Under the pieces are notes generated by a model. The model ran no database searches, was not told the origin of the DNA, and saw only the letters and a list, made by a program, of their open reading frames with translations. Below are positions 43,508 to 51,735 of a stretch of 64,000 bases of DNA, one piece after another. Source of the stretch: an uncultured Lachnospiraceae bacterium (GTDB taxonomy: Bacteria; Bacillota; Clostridia; Lachnospirales; Lachnospiraceae); assembly GCA_947384285.1 (NCBI GenBank), contig CANDGI010000012.1, forward strand, positions 1 to 64,000, given 5' to 3'. Each line of letters begins with the position of its first letter. The stretch's first letter is position 1. The position numbers and the translations under genes were made by a program.

Positions 43508-44998
43508 ATGAAATTAAGAACCAGATTGATTATCTCATTTTGTATCATTATATTTGTTCCAGTGCTTTTGGCAGTGGCAACCATATGGGGATTTGGCCGT
43601 TATCAGATGAAAGCGGTGCGGCAGATTTATAATATAGATGGAAATGCCTATGACTATTTCGTCAATTCTTTTAAGGTGCTCAGCCATTTTACCAAATCAG
43701 AATATGAGGATTTGCAGAAGGCGGCGGAAGCCACCCCTGAAAAATTGGAAGACATGTCTTATCTGGATCAGGTGAACCGTGAGCTTGCGGAAAAATATTC
43801 CTATTTGATTGTGCGTAAGGGCGATGAACTGATTTATGGAAGCAGAAAGGAAAAGGAGGGTTTCCCGGAGGAGAAGCTGCCGGAATATGACAGTGATGTC
43901 CTGCAGGGCTCCGGTTCCGGTTTTTATATCGAAGGCGAGACGCAGTCTTTAGTGAAGCAGATTGATTTTCTGTTTTCGGATGGAGGCCATGGGAGTATTT
44001 TTATTGTTACATCCATGGAACAGATACAGCCGGAGATTCGGGGGATTCTGTTTGATTTGCTGATTTCCGTGGTATTAATTTTGGTTTTTACCGCAGGAAT
44101 GCTTACCGTATGGATTTATCAGGGAATCATTAACCCGATACGGAAATTAGAAATAGCAGCCCAGAATATTAAAGCAGGCAATCTGGACTTTACCATTGAA
44201 GCGGATGGAAAGGACGAAATCGGGGAGCTTTGCCGGAATTTTGAGGAAATGCGTTTCCGCCTGAAGGAATCCGCAGAGGAAAAGGTGGAAGGAGAAAAGG
44301 AAAACAAAGTTTTAATCAGCAATATTTCCCATGATTTGAAAACGCCTATTACAGCCATTAAAGGGTATGTGGAGGGTATCATGGATGGGGTTGCGGACAC
44401 GCCGGAGAAGCATGACAAGTATATCCGCACCATTTACAATAAGGCAAATGAGATGGACATGCTCATCAATGAGCTGACATTATATTCAAAAATAGATACA
44501 AACCGGATACCTTATAACTTTAACCGTATCAATGTAGCGGACTATTTCGAAGACTGTGTGGAAGAAGTAGGGCTGGATTTGGAGGCTAAGGACATCAAGC
44601 TTACCTACATTGATTATGTGGATAAGGATGTACTGATTATTGCAGACCCAGAGCAGCTCCGCCGCGTCATAAATAATATTATTGGGAATTCTATCAAATA
44701 TCTGGACAAGGAACAAGGCTTTATCAATATCCGGATCCGCGATGCAGGAGATTTCATCCAGGTTGAAATTGAGGATAATGGAAGAGGGATTGCAGCCAAA
44801 GACCTGCCCTATATTTTTGACCGGTTCTACCGCACGGACGCTTCCAGGAATTCAGCCACAGGAGGCAGCGGTATTGGTTTGTCCATTGTGAAGAAGATAA
44901 TTGAAGACCATGGCGGTAAAATCTGGGCTAACAGCAAAGAAGAAAGCGGAACGATTATGTATTTTGTAATCCGAAAATACCAGGAGGTAATAACTTGA
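43508..44998 (+). CDS. Sensor histidine kinase, PhoR/CssS-like
   Basis: A 496-residue kinase with a membrane segment at about 8-30, an extracytoplasmic sensor region, a second segment at about 178-202, a HAMP domain, the phospho-accepting His in SNISHDLKTPITAIKGY, and a complete catalytic domain (NNIIGNSIKYL, DNGRGIAAKDLPYIFDRFYR, GGSGIGLSIVKKI). The ATG at 43508 is 13 bases from ggagg at 43491; a TTG at 43472 is an alternative. Its stop overlaps the regulator start (TTGA). Confidence 0.92.
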   Translation: MKLRTRLIISFCIIIFVPVLLAVATIWGFGRYQMKAVRQIYNIDGNAYDYFVNSFKVLSHFTKSEYEDLQKAAEATPEKLEDMSYLDQVNRELAEKYSYLIVRKGDELIYGSRKEKEGFPEEKLPEYDSDVLQGSGSGFYIEGETQSLVKQIDFLFSDGGHGSIFIVTSMEQIQPEIRGILFDLLISVVLILVFTAGMLTVWIYQGIINPIRKLEIAAQNIKAGNLDFTIEADGKDEIGELCRNFEEMRFRLKESAEEKVEGEKENKVLISNISHDLKTPITAIKGYVEGIMDGVADTPEKHDKYIRTIYNKANEMDMLINELTLYSKIDTNRIPYNFNRINVADYFEDCVEEVGLDLEAKDIKLTYIDYVDKDVLIIADPEQLRRVINNIIGNSIKYLDKEQGFINIRIRDAGDFIQVEIEDNGRGIAAKDLPYIFDRFYRTDASRNSATGGSGIGLSIVKKIIEDHGGKIWANSKEESGTIMYFVIRKYQEVIT

Positions 44999-45684
44999 GT
45001 AAAGTATTGATTATTGAGGATGAAGTGGCAATTGCAGATTTGGAAAAGGATTATCTGGAGTTAAGCGGTTTTGATGTAGAGATAGAGAATAACGGCAATC
45101 ATGGATTGGTGCGGGCATTAGGGGAAGATTTTGATATGTTTATCCTTGACCTGATGCTGCCAGGAGTAGATGGATTTGAGATTTGCAAGAAAATACGTGA
45201 AAATAAAAACACACCCATTCTGATGGTATCTGCAAAGAAGGATGATATTGATAAAATCCGCGGTCTGGGTCTTGGAGCGGATGATTACATTACAAAGCCC
45301 TTCTCCCCCAGCGAATTAGTAGCAAGGGTGAAAGCCCATCTTTCCCGGTATGAGCGGCTGATTAACAGCAGCGTGCAGGAGAATGATGTGATAGAGATCC
45401 GCGGCTTGAAAATCGACAAGACTGCAAGGAGGGTATGGGTCAACGAGGAGGAAAAGCAGTTTACCACCAAGGAGTTTGATTTGCTGACATTCCTTGCCCA
45501 GAATCCCAACCATGTATTTTCCAAGGAGGAGCTGTTCAGCCAGATTTGGGATTTGGAATCGGTGGGGGATATTGCGACTGTCACGGTGCACATTAAGAAG
45601 ATTCGGGAGAAGATTGAATTCAGCACGACGAAGCCACAGTATATAGAAACAATTTGGGGAGTAGGATACCGTTTTAAGGTATAA
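44995..45684 (+). CDS. Response regulator, OmpR/PhoB-like
   Basis: A 229-residue regulator with receiver (IIEDEVAIADLE, phospho-acceptor Asp in MFILDLMLPGVDG, KPFSPSELVARVKAHL) and winged-helix domains (TKEFDLLTFLAQN, ending ETIWGVGYRFKV). It starts at TTG 44995 after aggaggtaat, overlapping the kinase stop by four bases. The order kinase-then-regulator is the reverse of the 28.7-kb pair. A pseudouridine synthase gene follows after 15 bases and may be in the same operon. Confidence 0.92.
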   Translation: MSKVLIIEDEVAIADLEKDYLELSGFDVEIENNGNHGLVRALGEDFDMFILDLMLPGVDGFEICKKIRENKNTPILMVSAKKDDIDKIRGLGLGADDYITKPFSPSELVARVKAHLSRYERLINSSVQENDVIEIRGLKIDKTARRVWVNEEEKQFTTKEFDLLTFLAQNPNHVFSKEELFSQIWDLESVGDIATVTVHIKKIREKIEFSTTKPQYIETIWGVGYRFKV

Positions 45685-45699
45685 TAGGATATAAGCATT

Positions 45700-46410
45700 A
45701 TGATGGAAATTATGTATGAAGACCGCCACATTCTGGTCTGCCATAAGCCGCCGGGGATTCCCGTGCAGACGGCTCATGCTTCCCAGCAGGATATGGTGAG
45801 CATGCTGCGGAATTATTTTGCAGATAAAAAGGAATCCGCAGAGGTTTTTGTCATCCGGCGTTTGGACCAGCCGGTGGAGGGAGTCATGGTGTTTGCCAAG
45901 AACCCACAGGCAGCAGCCGTATTAAGCCGCCAGGTACGGGACAGAGCCGTGGAAAAAGAGTATCTTGCATTGGTGGAAGGCAGCTTTGAGGAGCCTGAGG
46001 GGGTATTGGAGGATTATCTCTTGCGAGATGGGAAAACCAATACGTCCAAGGTAGTCCCAAAGGGAACAAAAGGCGCCAAGCTGGCAAGGCTTTCCTACCA
46101 GGCAAAGAAAAAAATAACAGATGCGGAAAAATTATCCGACATCTTAATTGCTGGCTGTCCGAGCCAGACGGCCAGCTTAGTAAGCGTTTGCCTGGACACA
46201 GGGCGCCACCACCAGATAAGGGTTCAGATGGCGCATGCAGGCCATCCCCTGATTGGGGACAAAAAATATAATAAAAATTGCCCGAAAGGCTATCTGCCCA
46301 TAGGCTTGTGCTCGGTTCGAACCTCTTTTTCCCATCCCGTTACCGGACAGCGGATGGAATTCTGTGTACAGCCCAAGGGAAAGCTGTTTGAAGAATTGGA
46401 ATGTCTTTGA
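45700..46410 (+). CDS. RluA-family pseudouridine synthase
   Basis: A 236-residue RNA-modifying enzyme. The catalytic Asp is in RRLDQPVEGVMVFAKN (usual signature RLD-x4-G), followed by EKEYLALVEG and the substrate loop GRHHQIRVQMAHAGHPLIGD. The first two codons are both ATG; either could be used. It has no S4 domain at the N-terminus, so it is a short form. The target uridine in rRNA or tRNA is not visible from sequence. Confidence 0.9.
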   Translation: MMEIMYEDRHILVCHKPPGIPVQTAHASQQDMVSMLRNYFADKKESAEVFVIRRLDQPVEGVMVFAKNPQAAAVLSRQVRDRAVEKEYLALVEGSFEEPEGVLEDYLLRDGKTNTSKVVPKGTKGAKLARLSYQAKKKITDAEKLSDILIAGCPSQTASLVSVCLDTGRHHQIRVQMAHAGHPLIGDKKYNKNCPKGYLPIGLCSVRTSFSHPVTGQRMEFCVQPKGKLFEELECL

Positions 46411-46509
46411 GAAATGATTCCTTTTGGATGTGATTGGTAATGTGGAAATAATCAAAGTGCAGGCAGATTTTTCCCGCATAAAAAGCGCAAAACACCGCAT
46501 ACTGATTCC

Positions 46510-47541
46510 ATGAAAAAAGAAGCAAAAGAAAGCATGCGGAGCATAGGAAAAGTTCTGGGAATTACCCTTATTGTTTATGCTGGCATCCGCTGGCTGCTCC
46601 CATTGGTAATTCCCTTTTTTATTGCCTTTTTACTGGCAAAATTTTTGAATCCGCTGGTAGAGAAACTAGAGAATAAATTAAAACTGAAGAGAAGCATATG
46701 GTCCTCATTGCTGGTAGGAATGCTGCTGCTGCTCTTAGGATTTGCTGTATTTTTTTTCCTGAAAACGCTGATTGAGCAGATGAAGCATGTGATGGATAAT
46801 CTGGATTTGTACAGACAGCAGGCAGGAGAGTTTTGGCAGGAATGCTGCTGCCAGATTGAGAACATGACCGGGATAGAGGCAAGGATGATCCAGCATGGCG
46901 TGGAAAAGCAGCTGCCGGAAATGATGAATCATGCAAAGCAGAATGTGATTCCCGCCGTGATGAATGGCACCATTCTGTACGCAAAAAATATATTTGTATT
47001 TCTGGGCGTCTGTTTTGTGGTGGTGATCAGCACAATCCTCATTCTAAAGGATTATAAGAAAATGCGGGCGGCTCTGGAACATCATCCGGTTGGAAGCATG
47101 GCTTTAAAAGTCTGCCGCAGGGCTTATGAAGCCGGGGGAGCCTATATCAAATCCCAGATTATCATCATGATCATTATCACAGCCATTTGTGTATTAGGCT
47201 TATATTTTTCCGGGAACGAATATGCATTGCTGGCAGGCTGCGGAATTGGAATTTGTGATGCAATGCCTTTTTTGGGAACCGGCACGATTTTTGTGCCCTG
47301 GGCGGTAATTGAGCTGATTCAGGGAAAATATATGCTGGCGGCAATCTATACGGTTATTTATACGGTTTGCAGCCTGATGCGTGAGATCCTGGAGCCAAAG
47401 CTTCTGGGCAATAAGCTGGGGATGCATCCTCTGGCTGTCATTGTCAGCATGTATGTGGGTTTGGAAATTTATGGTTTGTGGGGATTTGCCCTTGGCCCCC
47501 TTTCCTATATTTTGATAAAGGAAATCTATTTGGTGGCTTGA
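46510..47541 (+). CDS. AI-2E family transporter, YtvI-like
   Basis: A 343-residue protein with about seven to eight membrane segments, starting with two at about 13-35 and 60-82. Conserved segments are FLLAKFLNPLVEKLE and the C-terminal LGNKLGMHPLAVIVSMYVGL. Family members export small solutes or, in spore formers, support sporulation (YtvI). The sequence is close enough to YtvI for that suggestion, but this is inference. It lies upstream of the T-box leader of proS. Confidence 0.85.
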   Translation: MKKEAKESMRSIGKVLGITLIVYAGIRWLLPLVIPFFIAFLLAKFLNPLVEKLENKLKLKRSIWSSLLVGMLLLLLGFAVFFFLKTLIEQMKHVMDNLDLYRQQAGEFWQECCCQIENMTGIEARMIQHGVEKQLPEMMNHAKQNVIPAVMNGTILYAKNIFVFLGVCFVVVISTILILKDYKKMRAALEHHPVGSMALKVCRRAYEAGGAYIKSQIIIMIIITAICVLGLYFSGNEYALLAGCGIGICDAMPFLGTGTIFVPWAVIELIQGKYMLAAIYTVIYTVCSLMREILEPKLLGNKLGMHPLAVIVSMYVGLEIYGLWGFALGPLSYILIKEIYLVA

Positions 47542-47555
47542 CAATTGAGGGACTT

Positions 47556-47705
47556 TGGCTTAGAATAACCCTTATATAAAAACACAATTGGCAAAGAAAA
47601 GTGTCAGTCCAGACAGGAAGATAAGGATTTTGGTTCAGAACAACTCTTATATAAAAACAAAAATGGCAAGGAAAAGGACTAGTACAGACAGGAAGATGCA
47701 CAGAG
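47556..47705. repeat. 75-bp tandem duplication upstream of proS T-box
   Basis: Two units (47556-47630 and 47631-47705) share CTTATATAAAAAC, the GGCAA-GAAAAG block and CAGACAGGAAGAT, with about 75 percent identity by eye. The second unit runs into the beginning of the T-box. Confidence 0.75.
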
Positions 47706-47882
47706 AGGAAATCAGCGGTGAGAGATTTTCCATACGAATATCTGGAACCTGCCTTGGAGCTGCGTATGAAAGTACGACGTTTTGCCGCGTTAAGGCGATT
47801 GAGAGAATGAAAGCATGTTCATTAATCAGGGTGGTACCGCCGGATATCCGGTCCCTATTGGGATTGGATGTCCGTTTTTTTA
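47688..47882 (+). ncRNA. T-box leader for proS
   Basis: It has the T-box start (CAGAGAGG and GCGGTGAGAG), the antiterminator sequence AGGGTGGTACCGC at 47828-47840, and a terminator (CGGATATCCGGTCCC with GGGATTGGATGTCCG, then T7). A CCT in GAACCTGCC near 47747 is a candidate proline specifier. Uncharged tRNA-Pro should open proS expression; tRNA-Pro(CGG) is encoded at 62.5 kb. Confidence 0.9.
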
Positions 47883-47909
47883 TCTATAGGAGCTTGCCAA
47901 CAGGTTTTT

Positions 47910-47962
47910 GCGCAAAACAGTATAATTTTTATATCACGCTTTTCTGGTTTATCCAGGTTAGG
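47910..47962. repeat. 53-bp dispersed repeat, copy 2
   Basis: See the related copy at 43299-43351. This one lies between the T-box terminator and the proS ribosome site, so it is part of the proS leader RNA. The word ATCCAGGTTAGG is directly followed by aaaggagagg. Confidence 0.75.
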
Positions 47963-47976
47963 AAAGGAGAGGTAAA

Positions 47977-49419
47977 ATGGCGAAAGAAAAAAAATTAGTG
48001 GAGGCAATTACATCCATGGAGGATGATTTTGCACAATGGTATACGGATGTAGTGAAAAAAGCGGAGCTGATTGATTATTCCAGCGTAAAGGGATGCATGG
48101 TAATTAAGCCGGCAGGCTACGCAATCTGGGAAAATATCCAGAAAGAGCTGGATAGAAGGTTTAAGGAAACGGGAGTGGAGAATGTATATATGCCCATGTT
48201 TATCCCAGAGAGCTTGCTGCAGAAAGAAAAAGACCATGTAGAAGGATTTGCGCCGGAGGTAGCCTGGGTAACCCATGGAGGGCTGAATCCGCTGCAGGAG
48301 AGGATGTGCGTCAGGCCCACATCAGAGACATTGTTCTGTGATTTTTATGCAAATGATATCCAATCTTACCGGGATTTGCCCAAATGCTACAATCAGTGGT
48401 GTTCTGTGGTCCGCTGGGAAAAGGAAACCAGGCCTTTCCTGCGCTCCAGGGAATTTCTATGGCAGGAGGGGCATACCGCCCACGCTGCCGCAGAGGAAGC
48501 AGAAGAAAGAACCCTTCAAATGCTGCATCTTTACGCCGATTTTTGCGAAGAGGTGCTGGCAATGCCTGTGATTAGAGGAAAAAAGACCGATAAGGAGAAG
48601 TTTGCCGGGGCAGAGGCCACCTATACGATTGAGGCATTGATGCACGATGGAAAAGCACTTCAATCCGGCACCAGCCACAACTTTGGGGATGGGTTTGCAA
48701 AAGCCTTTGGCATCCAATATACCGATAAAGATAATAAGCTGCAATATGTCCATCAGACCTCCTGGGGAATGACGACCCGGCTGATTGGGGCGATTATTAT
48801 GGTGCATGGGGATGATTCCGGTTTGGTGCTTCCGCCAAGGATTGCTCCCACCCAGGTCATGGTAATTCCTATCCAGCAGCATAAGGAAGGAGTGCTGGAG
48901 AAAGCAGGCGAATTAAAAGATGCGCTGAAAAATGCAGGAATCCGGGTGAAAATGGACGACAGTGAAAAGAGCCCCGGATGGAAGTTCTCTGAGCAGGAGA
49001 TGCGCGGAATTCCCATTCGCGTGGAATTGGGACCGAAGGATATTGCCGAAGGGAAATGTGTGCTGGTGCGCCGGGATACCAGAGAAAAAACCCAGTGTGC
49101 GCTGGAAGAAGCAGCCTCCGTTGCAGCAGAATTGTTAGAGACAATCCAAAAGGAAATGTTTGACCGGGCAAAGGAACATCAAAAATCCCACATGACAGAT
49201 GCCAGGTCTTATGAAGAATTCAAGGATGCTGTGGAGCATAAGCCAGGATTTATCCGCGCTATGTGGTGCGGGGATGTGGAATGCGAAAATAAGATTAAAG
49301 AAGACACAACAGCTACCTCCCGCTGTATGCCTTTGGAGGATCAGGAAGCAGTTTCAGATGTATGTGTGTGCTGTGGAAAACCAGCTCATAAATTGGTTTA
49401 TTGGGGAAAAGCATATTAA
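47977..49419 (+). CDS. proS: Prolyl-tRNA synthetase, short (type 3) form
   Basis: A 480-residue class II synthetase of the eukaryote/archaeon-like type without the editing insertion of the bacterial long form. Motif 2 includes [20 protein letters not shown], motif 3 includes [17 protein letters not shown], and there is an anticodon-binding domain plus a C-terminal zinc-type region ([34 protein letters not shown]). It charges tRNA-Pro. aaaggagagg precedes the ATG, and the T-box controls it. Confidence 0.95.
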   Translation: MAKEKKLVEAITSMEDDFAQWYTDVVKKAELIDYSSVKGCMVIKPAGYAIWENIQKELDRRFKETGVENVYMPMFIPESLLQKEKDHVEGFAPEVAWVTHGGLNPLQERMCVRPTSETLFCDFYANDIQSYRDLPKCYNQWCSVVRWEKETRPFLRSREFLWQEGHTAHAAAEEAEERTLQMLHLYADFCEEVLAMPVIRGKKTDKEKFAGAEATYTIEALMHDGKALQSGTSHNFGDGFAKAFGIQYTDKDNKLQYVHQTSWGMTTRLIGAIIMVHGDDSGLVLPPRIAPTQVMVIPIQQHKEGVLEKAGELKDALKNAGIRVKMDDSEKSPGWKFSEQEMRGIPIRVELGPKDIAEGKCVLVRRDTREKTQCALEEAASVAAELLETIQKEMFDRAKEHQKSHMTDARSYEEFKDAVEHKPGFIRAMWCGDVECENKIKEDTTATSRCMPLEDQEAVSDVCVCCGKPAHKLVYWGKAY

Positions 49420-49477
49420 TTACGGAGGAAAATAGTGATATTGGGGAAGAACATATTAATTCAGCGGAAAAAGTGAT
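49400..49477. repeat. 39-bp duplication of proS 3' end
   Basis: TTGGGGAAAAGCATATTAAT, the end of proS, is repeated in altered form 39 bases downstream (TTGGGGAAGAACATATTAAT), including the GGAAAA and GTGATA words that follow. A third start of the unit (TTGGGTATAGG) is visible. Confidence 0.75.
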
Positions 49478-49529
49478 ATTGGGTATAGGCAGGAAAACAG
49501 CAGGTTCTTTCTTACACGAATAAAAATTC

Positions 49530-50380
49530 ACACAACAAAAGGCTGCACTGACATCAATTTCATCTAGTGCAGCCTTCTATACTATACTGTCCACGGGAAT
49601 TTACCTCGTTCTTTCCGAAATCTTGATTCTTTCCTGAGAAATTTGTTACCTCTGAATAAAATGGTACGTATCCATATGATGAATGAATCTTACTGGAATA
49701 TCATACACTCTTCTCTTTTCAATTACTGATTCAGGGCTTCTTTTGAAAATCCTCTTGATTTCTGTTTACTATGAAAATCTTCGACTTCCATAGCAGGGAT
49801 GGCCATGCGGCCTGTCACACAATAGGTTAAATATAATGGAGAGTGTTACTATAAAAGCCTCCAACTTCCTATAGTGGGATTACCATGCTACCTACCGGAC
49901 GGCAGGATAAATATGATGGTGAATCACTTTCTTCTTATCTTTTACTTTCAATCTGCAAATCTCTTGTAGAACTCTGTCTGGAACACTTGATAGTTGTTTT
50001 TATCTTGGTTTTATTTCCCCATTCCGAAAATATAAGATCGGATGTTACCACGTTTGTTAATATCTATTTCAGATACCATCAGGTTGGATAATAACCTTAT
50101 TATAATTTCCCATTCCGAAAATTCAACTTCTAATATCGACATCTAAAAACTATTCTATTTCAGAAATTCAACTTTCGTTTTGCATCTTCAAAGTTCCTGA
50201 TAAGGAAGAAGCCAGTTCCATTTGTCTTGTACCTCTAATAATAATTGAGGGAAGTTAATTTAGGTTTTTGGTGGTCCGTACCTTCCTTTCTTAAATTATG
50301 AGATATTTCATTCTGTTCTCGGTGGTCTGTACCTCCTTCTTTAGATTTTGTTGTGTGTTTGTTGTTTCTTTGTTTTGATG
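49530..50380 (-). ncRNA. Candidate large structured non-coding RNA
   Basis: About 850 nt between a consensus promoter at 50386-50414 and a terminator hairpin at 49538-49576, all on the minus strand. No reading frame above about 68 codons lies within it, and none has a ribosome site. It contains GGAGGTACAGACCACC and a second form 51 nt further on; two TTTTCGGAATGGG words; and two tandem modules (49769-49800 and 49849-49880) with a conserved GCATGG-x2-ATCCC and a helix that changes on both sides (CTATG/CATAG against CTATA/TATAG). The base composition is lower in GC than the neighbours. Size and architecture recall OLE, GOLLD and ROOL RNAs; I cannot assign it to a family from memory. Confidence 0.7.
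49538..49576 (-). terminator. Terminator of candidate large RNA
   Basis: AAGGCTGCACT and AGTGCAGCCTT form an 11-bp stem. On the minus strand the stem runs into TTTTGTTGTG. It can also end proS transcription from the other side, although the T run there is weaker. Confidence 0.8.
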
Positions 50381-50385
50381 AGTTC

Positions 50386-50414
50386 ATTATATCTAATAAA
50401 AAACAAAATGTCAA
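50386..50414 (-). promoter_or_regulatory. Consensus promoter of candidate large RNA
   Basis: On the minus strand, TTGACA (50414-50409), a 17-bp spacer and TATAAT (50391-50386). All twelve positions match the sigma-A consensus. It is one of the strongest promoters readable in the window and has no coding region after it. Confidence 0.88.
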
Positions 50415-50582
50415 CAACTATTTTAAAAATTTTATATTAAAGATACTTATAATTAAAATAATACAAATAAGCTTAAAAATATTCTGAAAATTAAACAGCT
50501 TCTAAAAGAATAACTGACAGCATCTATTTCAACCCCAGTCAACTCCCCCAGCAGGCAATCCATATTCTAATACACAGGAAAG

Positions 50583-50632
50583 GCAGGAGGACCCGCTGCC
50601 TAAGCAAACCATTCATGGGCTCTCCTGCCTTG
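50583..50632 (-). terminator. Hairpin after ABC exporter remnant
   Basis: AAGGCAGGAG and CTCCTGCCTT are inverted arms of 10 bp around a 30-nt interior. It lies just after the minus-strand ABC ATPase frame. The flanking 50415-50582 is AT-rich and holds no gene I can support. Confidence 0.6.
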
Positions 50633-50649
50633 GCCTTCGTATCCATATA

Positions 50650-51577
50650 TTAAAGGTTTTCCTTCTCCTTCTGATACAGCTCCAGGAAATAGCTATTGCC
50701 TGCCAGCAGCTCCTCAAAGGTTCCATGCCCAGCAATCTTTCCATCACGAAATACGAAAATCTGATCAAAGTCCCGGATGGAAGCCAGGTGATGGGCAATT
50801 GCTATGACAGAAGCCTGGCTTGCCTGCGCTAAAACATTTTTCATGACAATCCGTTCTGTCACATTGTCCAATGCTGATGTTGCTTCGTCCAGGACAACTA
50901 TTTGGGAATCATCAAACCACAGCCTTGCCAATGCCAGCCTCTGCTGTTCGCCGCCGGATAAGAGGGTTCCCTTTTCTCCGATTATTGTATCCAATCCATG
51001 GCTCAGTGACGCAAGCAAGGGCTGCAATTGCGTGGCTTCAAGGCTTGCATAAATATCTTCATCAGGAACTTCTTTGTCAAATACCAGGTTTTCCCGGAGT
51101 GTTCCATTGAATACAGGAGTGTTCTGGGAGAAATAGGATGCCTTTTCATATAAGGATTCCAAGGAAAAGCTTTTCAGCGGCTTATGGTCAAAAAGAATCT
51201 CGCCCTCCTCATATTTGAGCAATCCAATCAGCGCCTTTGCCAATGTGGATTTTCCAGAGCCCGATTCACCTACAAATGCTGTTTTTTCTCCCTTTCGGAT
51301 TGTCAGCTGAAGAGATTGAAAAATTTTCTCACCTTTGAAGCCACATTTCATTTTCCAATTTTGCTGCAGGGTACTCATCCAGGTAGTTTATGCCATAATC
51401 AACAACCAGGATCGTGCCGTAAAACAGGATTCCGTAAATGGTAATGGTCTGATCCGTCAGTCCGTCTACGATTTTCTGAAAATAGCCTGCCTTATAATTG
51501 GCCAGGAACGCATTGAATAATCCAATTGCCAGATATACAATCACAAGGTTCCTGTTATTTTTTAAAATTTCTTTCAT
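50650..51577 (-). pseudogene. ABC exporter gene with internal deletion and frameshift
   Basis: The frame from 51577 (MKEILKNNRNLVIVYLAIGL, with aggtgg upstream) encodes the first part of an exporter membrane domain and stops near 51329 after KLENEMWLQR. The overlapping frame down to 50650 encodes an almost complete ATPase: Walker A GESGSGKST, Q-loop FSQNTPVFNG, signature LLSGGEQQRLALARL, Walker B IVVLDEATSALD and the H-loop AHHLAS. Around 200 residues of membrane domain are missing, and the two parts are out of frame. The ATPase half might still be translated from an internal start, but it lacks a complete channel. Confidence 0.75.
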
Positions 51578-51735
51578 AAAATGAGCCACCTCAATTCTGT
51601 ATGAAATATTCGCATGATTCATTATAGCATACGTCCCATTCCCTGCAAGGACAGTATATCCAGAAAATCAGGTTGACCTTATGGTTTTTAGGTATATAAT
51701 AGTAAGAAAGGGGAACGGGAAGGAGAAGTGTTTGA

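Noticed and set aside
49885..50091. Plus-strand frame of 68 codons inside the candidate RNA
   Set aside because: No ribosome site, hydrophobic random-looking composition, and it runs against the strong minus-strand promoter.
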